Notes: a model not told the origin generated them from the letters alone. A DNA stretch of 64,000 nt from Variovorax boronicumulans (GCF_007677875.1 NZ_VEDO01000001.1:372001-436000); one strand, 5' to 3'; shown: positions 35,394-44,166, counted from the first letter of the stretch. A program made the numbers and translations.

Positions 35394-36778
35394 CGGAACT
35401 CCATGCGCACAGCGCGCGCGCCCTGGCGGCGCAGGTCAGGGCCGGCGTGCTCAGCGCGGTGGCCGTGGCGCGCCACTTCATCGACCGTGTGGAGCGCCTG
35501 AACCCCGGCCTCAATGCCATCGTCCAGTTCGATGCGGAACAGGTGCTGGCCGAGGCCGCGGCCGTGGATGCGCGTCTGGCCGCGGGCGAGGATCTGCCCA
35601 TGGCCGGCGTGCCGTTCACGGTCAAGGACAACCTCTGGGTCGCAGGCCGGCGCATCGCCCAGGGTTCGCGCCTGTTCGAGGACTTCGTCGCGCCGCGCGA
35701 CGCCTGGGCCGTGGCCCGGCTGCGCGCGCGCGGCGCGGTGGTGCTGGGCATCACCAACTGTTCGGAGTTCGCCTGCAAGGGCGTCACCAGCAACCTGCTG
35801 TACGGCGCCACGCGGCATCCGCTGGACCCGGCGCTGACGCCGGGCGGCTCCTCCGGCGGCGCCGTGTCGGCCCTGGCCGCGGGCCTGGGCCTGCTGGCGC
35901 TGGGCACGGACGCGGGCGGCTCCACGCGCCGGCCCGCCGCGCACTGCGGACTGGTGGGCTTCAAGCCCAGCAACGGGCTGATCCCGCACCCCTGGGGTTT
36001 CGCCGAGCCGAACTTCGGCCTCTCGGTGATCGGCCAGCTCGCGCGCGACGTGGAGGATTGCGCCTGGCTCTACGACCAGCTGCTGGCCTTTGATGCGGCC
36101 GACCCGGCCGGTGTGCCGATCGCCGTGGGCCTGGAGGCGTCGCCAGGTCTGCAACAAGCCGTGACCGGCCTGCGCGTGGCCTGGAGCCCGCAGCTGGGCT
36201 GCGACTTCGCGGCCGATGCCGACGTGCTGCAGGCGCTGCAGCAGCGCGTGGACGCGCTGCGCACTGCGGGCTGGCAGATCGACGATGCCGACCCGCCCTG
36301 GCCGGCCGAGGCGCGCGAATACCCGCTGCTCGCATTGCAGCAGGCCGGCCTGCACGCGCTGTACGGCGCGCGTCTGGCCGACGCACGCGCCCTCATCGAC
36401 CCCGTGCTCGTGGCCCAGATCGAGGCCGGTGCCGAGGTCACTCCGGCGCAGGTGGCGCGCGCGTTGCGGCTCAAGGAGCGGCTCATCGCCAGCCTGTCGG
36501 GCTTCTTCGAGCGCTACGACCTGCTGCTGTGCCCGACCACGCCGGTGACGGCCTGGCCGCTGGCCCAGCTCGGCCCGCCCGCCATCGGCGGCCGCCCGGC
36601 CGGCCCGCGCGGGCATGCGGCGTTCACGCCCTTGTTCAACTACTGCGGCGTGCCGGCCTGCTCGGTGCCGGCCGGCACGGTGCGCGGCCTGCCCGTGGGG
36701 CTGCAGGTGGTGGGACCGCGCTTCGAGGATCCGCGCGTGCTGCAGGCGGCACGGGCGGTCGAGGCGCTGGGGCCGTAG
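35390..36778 (+). CDS. Amidase, AtzE/GatA-like (amidase signature family)
   Basis: 462 aa. The Ser-cisSer-Lys triad is complete: K79 in FTVKDNLW, S154 in PGGSSGGAVSA and the nucleophile S178 in LGTDAGGSTRRPAAHCG. It resembles AtzE-type (1-carboxybiuret) and HpxX-linked amidases used in s-triazine and purine/ureide degradation. It should release ammonia from a linear amide made by the upstream hydrolases. It closes the operon that starts at 32234. Confidence 0.88.
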   Translation: MTELHAHSARALAAQVRAGVLSAVAVARHFIDRVERLNPGLNAIVQFDAEQVLAEAAAVDARLAAGEDLPMAGVPFTVKDNLWVAGRRIAQGSRLFEDFVAPRDAWAVARLRARGAVVLGITNCSEFACKGVTSNLLYGATRHPLDPALTPGGSSGGAVSALAAGLGLLALGTDAGGSTRRPAAHCGLVGFKPSNGLIPHPWGFAEPNFGLSVIGQLARDVEDCAWLYDQLLAFDAADPAGVPIAVGLEASPGLQQAVTGLRVAWSPQLGCDFAADADVLQALQQRVDALRTAGWQIDDADPPWPAEAREYPLLALQQAGLHALYGARLADARALIDPVLVAQIEAGAEVTPAQVARALRLKERLIASLSGFFERYDLLLCPTTPVTAWPLAQLGPPAIGGRPAGPRGHAAFTPLFNYCGVPACSVPAGTVRGLPVGLQVVGPRFEDPRVLQAARAVEALGP

Positions 36779-36803
36779 CGGGCTTGGCGCCCCACCGGCG
36801 CGT

Positions 36804-37187
36804 TCAGCGCCACAGCGCCGCGAAGTCGAACGACAGCTGCCGCTGGTGGCGGATCGACAGCAGGAACACGGTGCCGCGGATCCGCGCATACAGCAGCAGG
36901 TGGTGCGCCATCACGTACTCGCGCAGCTCGCCGTTCTGGTCGAGCGCTGCGAGCTGCCGGGCCAGGCGCGCCACGCCATTGGTCACTTCGACGGAGCGCA
37001 CGGGCCGCTCCAGGAACGGGCGGCCCATGCCGGGGAAGCGCTCCAGGTTGGGAATGACGGTGCCCATCAGCTCGTCCAGCAAAGCATCGAAAGCGGACGG
37101 TGCCTCGGCCTTGATCAGGAACGCCTCGAGGTCCTCGAGATTGCGCTCGAAGTTGGCCGTGAGCTGGACGGTCGGCTTGGCGGCCAC
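36804..37187 (-). CDS. ParE/RelE-family toxin
   Basis: 127 aa. The fold signature is ParE-like: LTANFERNLEDLEAFLIKAE at the start, IPNLERFPGMGRPF in the middle, then LREYVMAHHLLLYARIRGTVFLLSIRHQRQLSF, in which the last strand with IRHQRQ matches ParE/RelE toxins. It is about 25 residues longer than typical members. The gene lies 15 bp downstream of its antitoxin. Target (gyrase or ribosome) cannot be told from sequence. Confidence 0.85.
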   Translation of the reverse strand: MAAKPTVQLTANFERNLEDLEAFLIKAEAPSAFDALLDELMGTVIPNLERFPGMGRPFLERPVRSVEVTNGVARLARQLAALDQNGELREYVMAHHLLLYARIRGTVFLLSIRHQRQLSFDFAALWR

Positions 37188-37202
37188 GGTGCCGGCGGAT
37201 CC

Positions 37203-37505
37203 TTACCGTGAGGCCTTGGCCGCGCGGCGGCGCTGCATGACGCTCAGCGCGCTGCGCGCGTCCCGGGTCGCGCCTGCGGCCACATCGGCCAGGCCCCGGG
37301 CCGCGTCGTCGATGAGCAGCAAATGGATGCGCTCGCGCTCCAGCTGGTGGTAGTAGTCCAGGCGCTCGGCATCGATGAGGGCCACGTAGCTCTCACCGTT
37401 CTTGGTGATGATCTTCTCGGCCCCGGCCTTCACCTGGTCGGCCAAGTCGGACAGGTTGGCCCTGGCCTGGGACAGCGGGATCACGTCACCGGCAGAAATG
37501 GCCAT
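37203..37505 (-). CDS. Phd/YefM-family antitoxin
   Basis: 100 aa. N-terminal [23 protein letters not shown] followed by [19 protein letters not shown] is the Phd/YefM DNA-binding module; the C-terminal helical half contacts the toxin. The long tail (about 40 residues beyond the usual end, [17 protein letters not shown]) is basic. Ribosome site AGGAAAGG precedes ATG 37505. It should repress its own promoter through the palindromes at 37523-37541. Confidence 0.87.
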   Translation of the reverse strand: MAISAGDVIPLSQARANLSDLADQVKAGAEKIITKNGESYVALIDAERLDYYHQLERERIHLLLIDDAARGLADVAAGATRDARSALSVMQRRRAAKASR

Positions 37506-37522
37506 GGCCGAATCCTTTCCTG

Positions 37523-37541
37523 ATTCTGTACAGAATTCTGT
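37523..37541. promoter_or_regulatory. Overlapping palindromic operator of the toxin-antitoxin operon
   Basis: The motif TTCTGT-ACAGAA-TTCTGT (37524-37541) makes two overlapping perfect palindromes: ATTCTGTACAGAAT (37523-37536) and ACAGAATTCTGT (37530-37541). It lies 18 bp upstream of the antitoxin ATG, beside TATGAT (minus strand 37549-37544), a good -10 hexamer, so binding would block the promoter. Confidence 0.7.
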
Positions 37542-37657
37542 GCATCATACGTGCTGGAGAACGCGAGCGGCGGTGGCGCCCGCTCCACTGCGGTATGCGC
37601 CTGTCTGTTGGAAATAACCGACACCACACGCCCGCGCATGGCGCTACCTTCGCGCCC

Positions 37658-38299
37658 ATGCCTATCGAACCACGCCTGTGGGACATCTCGCCGCCCGTGC
37701 ACGCGGGCACGCCGGTGTTCCCGGGCGACACCCCCTACCAGCAGCGCTGGGCCGCCAGCATCGGCCCCGGCTGCCCCGTCAACGTCGGCGAGCTGACGCT
37801 CTCGCCGCACGTGGGTGCGCACGCCGATGCGCCGCTGCACTACGACCCGGATGGCGCGGCCATCGGCGCCGTGGACCTCGCGCCCTACCTGGGGCCGTGC
37901 CGCGTGGTCCATGCCATCGGCGGTGGGCCGCTCGTGCAGTGGGCGCATCTGGCGCATGCGCTGCACAAGCTGCCGCCACGCCTGCTCGTGCGCACCTACG
38001 CCACCATGCCGCAGGACCGCTGGGACCCGCAGCTCGCGGCCTATGCGCCCGAGACGGTCGAGCGGCTCGCGGCCCTGGGCGTGCGGCTGATCGGCATCGA
38101 CACGGCCAGCATCGACCCGGCCGACAGCAAGACGCTTTCCAGCCACCAGGCGATCCGCCGCCACGGCATGCGCGTGCTCGAGAACCTCGTGCTCGACGAC
38201 GTGCCCGAGGGCGACTACGAACTCATCGCGCTGCCGCTCAAGCTCACGACGGCCGATGCCTCGCCTGTGCGCGCGGTGTTGCGTGAACTCCGGAACTGA
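37658..38299 (+). CDS. kynB: Kynurenine formamidase (arylformamidase)
   Basis: 213 aa. It hydrolyses N-formylkynurenine to kynurenine. The metal-binding block [12 protein letters not shown] has H51, H55 and D57, the residues bound to zinc in characterised KynB; the usual Thr of HxGTHxDAP is Ala here. [18 protein letters not shown] and [15 protein letters not shown] are further KynB signatures. I chose ATG 37658 ([11 protein letters not shown]); the frame opens 63 bp earlier but without family sequence. It is the first gene of kynB-kynU-kynA, divergent from the toxin-antitoxin operon. Confidence 0.92.
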   Translation: MPIEPRLWDISPPVHAGTPVFPGDTPYQQRWAASIGPGCPVNVGELTLSPHVGAHADAPLHYDPDGAAIGAVDLAPYLGPCRVVHAIGGGPLVQWAHLAHALHKLPPRLLVRTYATMPQDRWDPQLAAYAPETVERLAALGVRLIGIDTASIDPADSKTLSSHQAIRRHGMRVLENLVLDDVPEGDYELIALPLKLTTADASPVRAVLRELRN

Positions 38300-38302
38300 A
38301 CC

Positions 38303-39574
38303 ATGACGACCCTGCAAGACTGCCGCGCGCGCGATGCCGCGGACCCGCTGCGCACGCTGCGCGACCTGTTCACGATCCCCGAGGGCGTGGTCTACCTCGA
38401 CGGCAATTCATTGGGCGTGATGCCGGCGGCCGCGCCCGCGCGCATCGCCGCCGCCGTGACCGAGGAGTGGGGCACGCAGCTGATCCGCGCCTGGAACTCC
38501 GCTGGATGGTTCGACCTGCCGCAGCGTCTGGGCGACCGGCTCGCGCGCCTGGTCGGCGCCCAGCCCGGGGAACTGGTGTGCACCGACTCGACCTCGGTCA
38601 ACCTGTTCAAGGTGCTCTCGGCCGCGCTCAAGATCGCGGGCGAGGACGCGCCGCAGCGCCGCCTGGTCGTCAGCGAACGCAGCAACTTCCCGACCGACCT
38701 CTACATCGCCGAAGGCCTGTGCCGCGAGCGCAGCTACCGGCTGCAGCTGGTCGATGCGCCGGAGCAGGTCGCCGCGCTGCTGCCCCAGACCGCCGTGCTC
38801 ATGCTCACGCACGTGAACTACCGTACCGGCGCCATGCACGACATGGCCGCCATGAGCGCCGCGGCGCACGCGGCCGGCGCACTGGCGGTCTGGGACCTCG
38901 CGCACAGCGCGGGCGCGGTGCCGCTGGACCTGAATGGCCACGGCGCCGACTTCGCCGTGGGCTGCGGCTACAAGTACCTCAACGGCGGCCCGGGTGCCCC
39001 GGCCTTCGTCTGGGTGCATCCGCGCCATGCCCAGCGCTTCTGGCAGCCGCTGTCGGGCTGGTGGGGCCATGCAGCGCCGTTCGCGTTCACACCCGACTAC
39101 CAGCCTGCCCCCGGCATCGCGCGTTACCTGTGCGGCACCCAGCCCATCCTGAGCCTCACAGGCCTGGAATGCGGGTTGGACACGGTGCTGGCGGCCGAAC
39201 CGCTGGGCGGCATGGCGGCGCTGCGCGCGAAGTCGCTGGCGCTGACGGACCTGTTCATCGCGCTGGTCGAGGAGCGCTGCGCGGGCCATGGCCTGGCGCT
39301 CGTGACGCCCCGCGACCACGCGCAACGCGGCTCGCAGGTCTGTCTGTCAAGATCCGAGGGCGCTTACGCCATCGTGCAGGCCCTGATCGCGCGCGGCGTG
39401 ATCGGCGACTACCGCGCCGGCGATGCCCAGATGCCGGACATCCTGCGCTTCGGCTTCACGCCGCTGTACCTGGGCTTCGAGGACGTATGGAATTCCGTCG
39501 ATCACCTGCGCGAAGTGCTGGTGAGCGAAGAATGGCGCCGCCTGGAGTTCAACCAGAAGAACGCGGTGACCTGA
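38303..39574 (+). CDS. kynU: Kynureninase
   Basis: 423 aa PLP enzyme. It cleaves kynurenine to anthranilate and alanine. Landmarks: [44 protein letters not shown] (D198, H201) and the PLP lysine K224 in [15 protein letters not shown]. It begins 3 bp after the kynB stop and its stop shares one base with the kynA start (TGATG), so the three genes are co-translated. Confidence 0.95.
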   Translation: MTTLQDCRARDAADPLRTLRDLFTIPEGVVYLDGNSLGVMPAAAPARIAAAVTEEWGTQLIRAWNSAGWFDLPQRLGDRLARLVGAQPGELVCTDSTSVNLFKVLSAALKIAGEDAPQRRLVVSERSNFPTDLYIAEGLCRERSYRLQLVDAPEQVAALLPQTAVLMLTHVNYRTGAMHDMAAMSAAAHAAGALAVWDLAHSAGAVPLDLNGHGADFAVGCGYKYLNGGPGAPAFVWVHPRHAQRFWQPLSGWWGHAAPFAFTPDYQPAPGIARYLCGTQPILSLTGLECGLDTVLAAEPLGGMAALRAKSLALTDLFIALVEERCAGHGLALVTPRDHAQRGSQVCLSRSEGAYAIVQALIARGVIGDYRAGDAQMPDILRFGFTPLYLGFEDVWNSVDHLREVLVSEEWRRLEFNQKNAVT

Positions 39575-40410
39575 TGTCGTCCGAAAAGATCCTCCACGAC
39601 GAAAAGGCCCAGCTGGACTTCAGCCGGTCCATGAGCTACGGCGACTATCTGCACCTGGACGAGATCCTGAACGCCCAGCACCCGCTGTCGCCCGCGCACG
39701 ACGAGATGCTGTTCATCGTGCAGCACCAGACCAGCGAGCTCTGGATGAAGCTCATGCTGCACGAGCTGCAGGCCGCGATCCGCGCGATCGCGGGCGACCA
39801 GCGCGCCGACGCCTTCAAGATGCTCGCGCGCGTCACGCGCATCATGGAGCAATTGGTCAGCGCCTGGACCGTGCTGTCGACCATGACGCCGCCCGAGTAC
39901 AGCGCCATGCGGCCCTACCTCGCGAGTTCCAGCGGCTTTCAGAGCGCGCAGTACCGGTGCATCGAGTTTGCGCTCGGCAACAAGAACGCGGCCATGCTCA
40001 AGCCGCACGCGCACCGGCCCGAACTGCTGGCGCAGGTCGAAGCCGCCTACCGTGCGCCTTCGCTCTACGACGAAGCCTTGCGCCTGCTCGCGCGCGCGGG
40101 CTTGGACATTCCCGCCGACCGGCTCCAGCGCGACTGGACCCAGCCCTATGTGGCCAGCCCCGAAGTCGAGGCCGCCTGGGCTGCCGTCTACCGCGACCCG
40201 CACCAGCGCTGGGATCTGTACCAGCTCGGCGAAAAGCTGACCGACATCGAGGACGCGTTCCGGCTCTGGCGCTTTCGCCACGTGACCACGGTGGAGCGCG
40301 TGATCGGCTTCAAGCGCGGCACGGGCGGCACGGGCGGGGTGCCCTACCTGCGCAAGATGCTGGACGTGGTGCTGTTCCCCGAGATCTGGTCGGTGCGCAC
40401 GGCGCTGTGA
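39574..40410 (+). CDS. kynA: Tryptophan 2,3-dioxygenase
   Basis: 278 aa heme dioxygenase, first step of the kynurenine pathway (Trp to N-formylkynurenine). Conserved parts include [32 protein letters not shown] (substrate pocket), [37 protein letters not shown] with the proximal heme histidine, and FPEIW. Length is normal for bacterial TDO. It ends kynB-kynU-kynA; no kynR-like regulator is in the window. Confidence 0.96.
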   Translation: MSSEKILHDEKAQLDFSRSMSYGDYLHLDEILNAQHPLSPAHDEMLFIVQHQTSELWMKLMLHELQAAIRAIAGDQRADAFKMLARVTRIMEQLVSAWTVLSTMTPPEYSAMRPYLASSSGFQSAQYRCIEFALGNKNAAMLKPHAHRPELLAQVEAAYRAPSLYDEALRLLARAGLDIPADRLQRDWTQPYVASPEVEAAWAAVYRDPHQRWDLYQLGEKLTDIEDAFRLWRFRHVTTVERVIGFKRGTGGTGGVPYLRKMLDVVLFPEIWSVRTAL

Positions 40411-40432
40411 AGGCCGTGCGCGGGCGACAAGG

Positions 40433-41341
40433 TCAAGGCGCGTCGATGAAGGCGCGGACGTCCGCCAGCACCGGCGCCATCCAGCGCAGCGGCCAGGCCA
40501 TGGCGCCGACCAGCGTCGCATGGTTCACGCGCCCGTACAGGCGCAGCGTGACCGGCACCCCGGCCGCCTGCAGCTTGCGCGCGAGCTGCACGCTGCTGCG
40601 CTCGGGGCTGACGAGATCGTCCTGGCGCGCCGCGCCGAGGAAGCTGCGCGGCGCATCGGCCGGCGCGAAGTCGATGGGCTGCGCCCGCGGCGGGTAGTCC
40701 GGGTGGAAGAACACCGGCCGCACATCGGGGTTGTCGGTCGGAAAGAAGTCGTAGGGTCCGGCCAGGCCGATCCAGCCGGCCAACTCCTGCGGGCGGTGCC
40801 CCGTGGCCTGCAGCCAGCGCGCGTCCAGCGCCAGCATGGCGGCGTTGTAGCCGCCGGCGCTGTGGCCCATCACGAACACGCGGCGCGGGTTTGCGCCCAG
40901 GCGCTGCGCCTGCGCAAGCCCCCAGGCCAGGGCCTGGGCACTGTCCTGCAGGAATGCGGGATAGCGCACCTGCGGGTAGAGCCGGTAGTCGGCGATGAGC
41001 GTCAGCACGCCCTGCGCGGCCAGGGCTTCGCCGAGGAACCGGTAGTCGCCGCGGTCCCCGCTGTTCCAGGAGCCGCCGTAGAAGAACACCACCATGGGCC
41101 AGCCCGCGGCCGGTGGCGCGGCGGTGGGCGTGTAGATGTCCAGGCGCTGGCGCGGGCCGTCCGCATAGGGCACGCCGCTCTGCAGGGTGTAGGTGTCGCG
41201 CGCGGACAGCGCGTTCAGCGTGCCGGTGCCCGAGCAGGCGCCCAGCAGCGGCAGCGTGGCCAGGGCGGCCAGCAGGAGGGCGAGCGTGTGGAGCAGCGGG
41301 CGGGTGCGGTGCAAGGGTCGGGGTCCGGGGTGGCGACCCAC
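40433..41341 (-). CDS. Lipoprotein alpha/beta hydrolase (BD-FAE/arylesterase-like)
   Basis: 302 aa. Lipobox LLGAC (C36) follows a hydrophobic stretch, so it is probably a lipid-anchored envelope enzyme. Alpha/beta hydrolase signatures: oxyanion FFYGGSWNSGDRGDY (HGGxW-type with Tyr for His), nucleophile GHSAGGYNAAM, then Asp in ARQDDLVSPE and His in GRVNHATLVGAM. The family includes carboxylesterases and formamidase-like enzymes. Starts are uncertain: GTG 41341, or TTG 41314 nearer the hydrophobic core. It converges with kynA. Confidence 0.82.
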   Translation of the reverse strand: MGRHPGPRPLHRTRPLLHTLALLLAALATLPLLGACSGTGTLNALSARDTYTLQSGVPYADGPRQRLDIYTPTAAPPAAGWPMVVFFYGGSWNSGDRGDYRFLGEALAAQGVLTLIADYRLYPQVRYPAFLQDSAQALAWGLAQAQRLGANPRRVFVMGHSAGGYNAAMLALDARWLQATGHRPQELAGWIGLAGPYDFFPTDNPDVRPVFFHPDYPPRAQPIDFAPADAPRSFLGAARQDDLVSPERSSVQLARKLQAAGVPVTLRLYGRVNHATLVGAMAWPLRWMAPVLADVRAFIDAP

Positions 41342-41368
41342 CCTGTACGCGGCCGCGGCCCGGCCGGA

Positions 41369-42055
41369 TCACGCGGCTTCGTCGTCGAACCCCACGAAGC
41401 GCGCCGCCTCGTCCACCGACTTGCGCTGCGACACCACGGCGTTGGCCGGAAAACTGTCGTCGGGCCAGCCCATCGCGATGCAGGTCTGGATCACCTGGTC
41501 GTCCGGGATGCCGGCCTCGGCGCGCACCACGGGCGACTGCATGATGCCCTGGCTGTTGATCACGCAGCCCAAGCCGCGCGACCAGGCGGCGTTGACGATG
41601 GCGTTGACCACGCCGCCGCAGTCGAAGGGCGCGATGTCGCTGCCGTGGATGGCGCGGTCGTAGGTCACCACGATGGAGACCGGCGCATCGAACTGGCGAA
41701 AGCCGCGCAGCACCCAATCCTGGCGCGCCGCCTTGTCGTCGCGCGCGATGCCCATGGCGGCGAACAGCTGCTTGGCGATGCCGATCTGCCGTTCGCGGTG
41801 CACGCCCGCGTAGTCCGGCCCCAGGCGGAACTCACGCGAATGCGGGATGCCGGCGAGGTTGCGTTCCACGTTGCCGGCGCGGATGCGGTCCAGCACCGCG
41901 CCCGTCACCACGTGGAAATTCCAGGGCTGGGTGTTGAGCGAGGTCGGCGCCCGCATCGCAAGCGCAAGCACCTCGCGGATCAAGGCCCGGGGCACCGGCT
42001 TGTTCTGGTAACCGCGGATGCTGCGGCGCTGCTGCACCACCTGGTCGAAGTCCAT
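41369..42055 (-). CDS. Nitroreductase family FMN protein
   Basis: 228 aa. N-terminal VVQQRRSIRGYQNKPVP and MRAPTSLNTQPWNFHVV are the FMN-binding blocks of the nitroreductase family; AWSRGLGCVINSQGI and CIAMGWPD close the fold. It reduces nitro groups, quinones or enones with NAD(P)H; the natural substrate is unknown. ATG 42055 gives the standard MDFDQVVQQRRS start. It lies 27 bp after the esterase lipoprotein gene start, on the same strand. Confidence 0.88.
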   Translation of the reverse strand: MDFDQVVQQRRSIRGYQNKPVPRALIREVLALAMRAPTSLNTQPWNFHVVTGAVLDRIRAGNVERNLAGIPHSREFRLGPDYAGVHRERQIGIAKQLFAAMGIARDDKAARQDWVLRGFRQFDAPVSIVVTYDRAIHGSDIAPFDCGGVVNAIVNAAWSRGLGCVINSQGIMQSPVVRAEAGIPDDQVIQTCIAMGWPDDSFPANAVVSQRKSVDEAARFVGFDDEAA

Positions 42056-42148
42056 GCGTGTCTCCCTGTCGTTGCAATGTGGTCGCCAGCGGGCCGGCGG
42101 CCGGGCGACTGCGCGCGGGATCATGCGCAGGCCCTGCGGCGCCTGCGA

Positions 42149-42538
42149 TCACCTGCGCGACAGAGGGGCGACGGGTGCGTATCCGTCGGGGCTCGCGGCG
42201 GCCGCCAGCAGCCCCGGCGCACGCACATGGCGCCGCAGCGACAGCAGCGTGGCCAGCGCTCCGGCCAGCAGCCAGCCGGCGGCCGGTTCGGGGTCGGCCG
42301 GCGCGGCAGCGCGCGGCCCCGGCGCATCGGCCTGCACGAGGGCGGGCCGCTCCGAAGGCCGTTCTGCCGCCCGTGTGTCCGCAGCGGCGGTGATGGCATG
42401 TCCCGCCGGCGCCGGACTCGCCGGTGTTGCGGTGCGCACGAGCGCGCTGGCGGGCAGGCAGGCGCAACAGCACCAGACCATGCCCAGTCCGATCGTGTGC
42501 AGGCGCGCGCGCGGGCGTCCCGGGGTTCGTGCGTCCAT
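42149..42538 (-). CDS. Hypothetical small membrane-associated protein
   Basis: 129 aa, no family recognised. A hydrophobic cysteine-rich N-terminus (IGLGMVWCCCACLPASALV, about 16-34) may be a signal peptide. The middle is Ala/Pro-rich and disordered. One further hydrophobic segment PEPAAGWLLAGALATLLSL (about 82-100) is followed by Arg-Arg. The support for a real gene is an AAGGAG ribosome site 5 nt before ATG 42538. The PEP/hydrophobic/RR string recalls PEP-CTERM signals, but 28 residues follow it, so I do not claim that. Confidence 0.45.
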   Translation of the reverse strand: MDARTPGRPRARLHTIGLGMVWCCCACLPASALVRTATPASPAPAGHAITAAADTRAAERPSERPALVQADAPGPRAAAPADPEPAAGWLLAGALATLLSLRRHVRAPGLLAAAASPDGYAPVAPLSRR

Positions 42539-42634
42539 GCTGGCTCCTTCGCTGCCGTGCCTTGCGCCTGCCGATCGCAGCGCAGCCCACGGCGGGCGCA
42601 GTCTCCAGGGAGTGCCAAGGCGCGGAAATCCCGC

Positions 42635-42905
42635 TTACATGGGATGCCGCGCGGGCGCCTGCGCCCGCACCGCGCTGGGCGGCTGCCGGATCACGTGTAG
42701 GCACGGCTGAACGAGGCCTCGGAGTCGTAGCCGAGCCGGCTGGCGGTTATCGCCACGCGCATGCCCTGCTGGGCGATCCTTGAGGCCTGGAATCAGCGCC
42801 ATGAGCGGGTGCCGCGGGTCCGGGTTGAAACGCATGCTGCCGCAAAACAGCAGATCGGCCCGTGTGTCGCCGCCGTCCGCCTTGCCGTCGCGCACGAGCG
42901 CTGGG
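42635..42905 (-). pseudogene. Remnant of an AraC-family regulator (cupin and HTH fragments)
   Basis: Three pieces of one AraC-type protein survive in two frames. At 42905-42779: ADLLFCGSMRFN with HPLMALIPGL, the N-terminal cupin_6 ligand domain. At 42780-42691 in a shifted frame: RVAITASRLGYDSEASFSRAY, the second helix-turn-helix. At 42693-42635, back in the first frame: VIRQPPSAVRAQA, the usual AraC C-terminal end, then TAA. About 180 residues between cupin and HTH are deleted and two frameshifts flank the HTH piece. No function expected. It fills most of the 470-bp gap between the genes at 42538 and 43008; the rest shows nothing. Confidence 0.75.
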
Positions 42906-43007
42906 CCGGAACGCGCAGCGACCAGGGCACGCGCACCATGCAACGACCGTGCTCCACACCTTCCGGCCGCAGGCCAGCGAGCGGTGGACGGGCTTGCTGC
43001 GCCGAGA

Positions 43008-43679
43008 ATGCGGCGCATGCGGCCCCTGCGATTCCTTGCCCTGACCCGGCGCCACCCCTCGGCCATCCTGCTGCTCGTGCAACTGGCCGGCCTCGTGCTC
43101 TATCCGCTGCTGGAAGCCACGCGGGCCGGCCCGCTGGCGCTGGGCACGCTGGGCATCCTCGTGCTGATCGTCACCACGCACATGGTGCGCAGCACGCCGG
43201 GGCTGACCTGGATCAGCGTGTGCATCGCGCTGCCGGCCATCGCGCTGCTGGTGCTGCAGGCGGCCTTCGACATGCACTGGCTGCTGCCCTGGTCGGCCGC
43301 GCTGGAGGCGGTGTTCTACTTCTACGCCGTGGGCAGCCTGATCGCCTACATGCTGGGCGACCTGCGCGCCACCACGGACGAGCTGTTCGCCGCCGGCGCC
43401 ACCTTCACGCTGTTGGCCTGGGCCTTCGCCCATGTGTTCGTGGTGCTGCAGGCGCTCCAGCCGGGCAGCTTCCTGGCGGCGGTGGAGCCGCAGGCCCCGC
43501 GCAGCTGGACCGAGCTGCTGTTCCTGAGCTTCGCGCTGCTCTCGTCCACCGGCATCGGCGACGTGATCCCGGTGCGGCCCGTGGCGCGTGCCATGGCCAG
43601 CCTGGAGATGTTCGCGGGCGTGATCTACCTGGCGGCCGTCGTGTCGCGGCTGATCGGGCTCACGCTGCAGCGGCGCTGA
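43008..43679 (+). CDS. Putative potassium-type ion channel with atypical selectivity filter
   Basis: 223 aa. About six hydrophobic segments; the pore helix and filter at residues about 165-185 read LLFLSFALLSSTGIGDVIP, aligned with the K-channel filter TVGYGD but with STGIGD, then a final helix MASLEMFAGVIYLAAVVSRL. This matches small 6TM/2TM-type Ion_trans_2 proteins of proteobacteria. Selectivity cannot be stated. The two candidate starts are 43008 (MRRMRPLRF) and 43017. It converges with trxC, 3 bp apart. Confidence 0.8.
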   Translation: MRRMRPLRFLALTRRHPSAILLLVQLAGLVLYPLLEATRAGPLALGTLGILVLIVTTHMVRSTPGLTWISVCIALPAIALLVLQAAFDMHWLLPWSAALEAVFYFYAVGSLIAYMLGDLRATTDELFAAGATFTLLAWAFAHVFVVLQALQPGSFLAAVEPQAPRSWTELLFLSFALLSSTGIGDVIPVRPVARAMASLEMFAGVIYLAAVVSRLIGLTLQRR

Positions 43680-43682
43680 AGC

Positions 43683-44129
43683 TCAAGCGACGCGCGCCAG
43701 CTGCGCCTGCGTCCAGCGCACGATGTCGGCCGCGCCCATGGCGCCGGCCTGGCGCGAGATCTCGCGGCCACCACGGAACAGCGCCAGCGTGGGAATGCTG
43801 CGGATGTTGAAACGGGCGCCCAGGGCCTGGTGCGCCTCGGTATCGAGCTTGGCCAGCCGCACATGGGGCTGCAGCTGCGCCGCGGCCTGCTCGAAGGCCG
43901 GCGCCATCTGCCGGCACGGGCCGCACCAGGGCGCCCAGAAGTCCACCAGCACCGGGATGTCGCTGCGGCCGATGTGGCGGTCAAAGCTGGCACCGTCCAG
44001 CGCCACGGAATGGCCCGTGAACAGCGGCTGGTGGCACTTGCCGCAGTCGGGCGCCTTGGCCAGGTCGGCCGCGGCAACGCGGTTGGTGGTGTGGCAGTGC
44101 GGGCAGACGAGGTGCAGCGGCGTGGTCAT
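43683..44129 (-). CDS. trxC: Thioredoxin 2
   Basis: 148 aa. An N-terminal zinc-binding domain with two CxxC pairs (C9/C12 and C29/C32) precedes a thioredoxin domain with active site WCGPC (C69, C72) and the cis-Pro of RSIPTLALF. This combination defines TrxC, a cytosolic disulfide reductase often induced by oxidative stress. No OxyR site looked for could be supported. It lies 37 bp before the Bug gene's stop on the same strand. Confidence 0.95.
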   Translation of the reverse strand: MTTPLHLVCPHCHTTNRVAAADLAKAPDCGKCHQPLFTGHSVALDGASFDRHIGRSDIPVLVDFWAPWCGPCRQMAPAFEQAAAQLQPHVRLAKLDTEAHQALGARFNIRSIPTLALFRGGREISRQAGAMGAADIVRWTQAQLARVA

Positions 44130-44166
44130 GCGGCCAGCTGCAGGGCGCCCGGCCCGATTTCAAGCC

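Noticed and set aside
40433-41341. A second kynurenine formamidase beside kynA
   Set aside because: It is on the opposite strand, is a predicted lipoprotein outside the cytosol, and kynB is complete; the adjacency alone does not support that role.
42149-42538. PEP-CTERM sorting signal in the small hypothetical protein
   Set aside because: PEP, hydrophobic segment and RR are present, but 28 residues follow the basic cluster and no exosortase is in the window.
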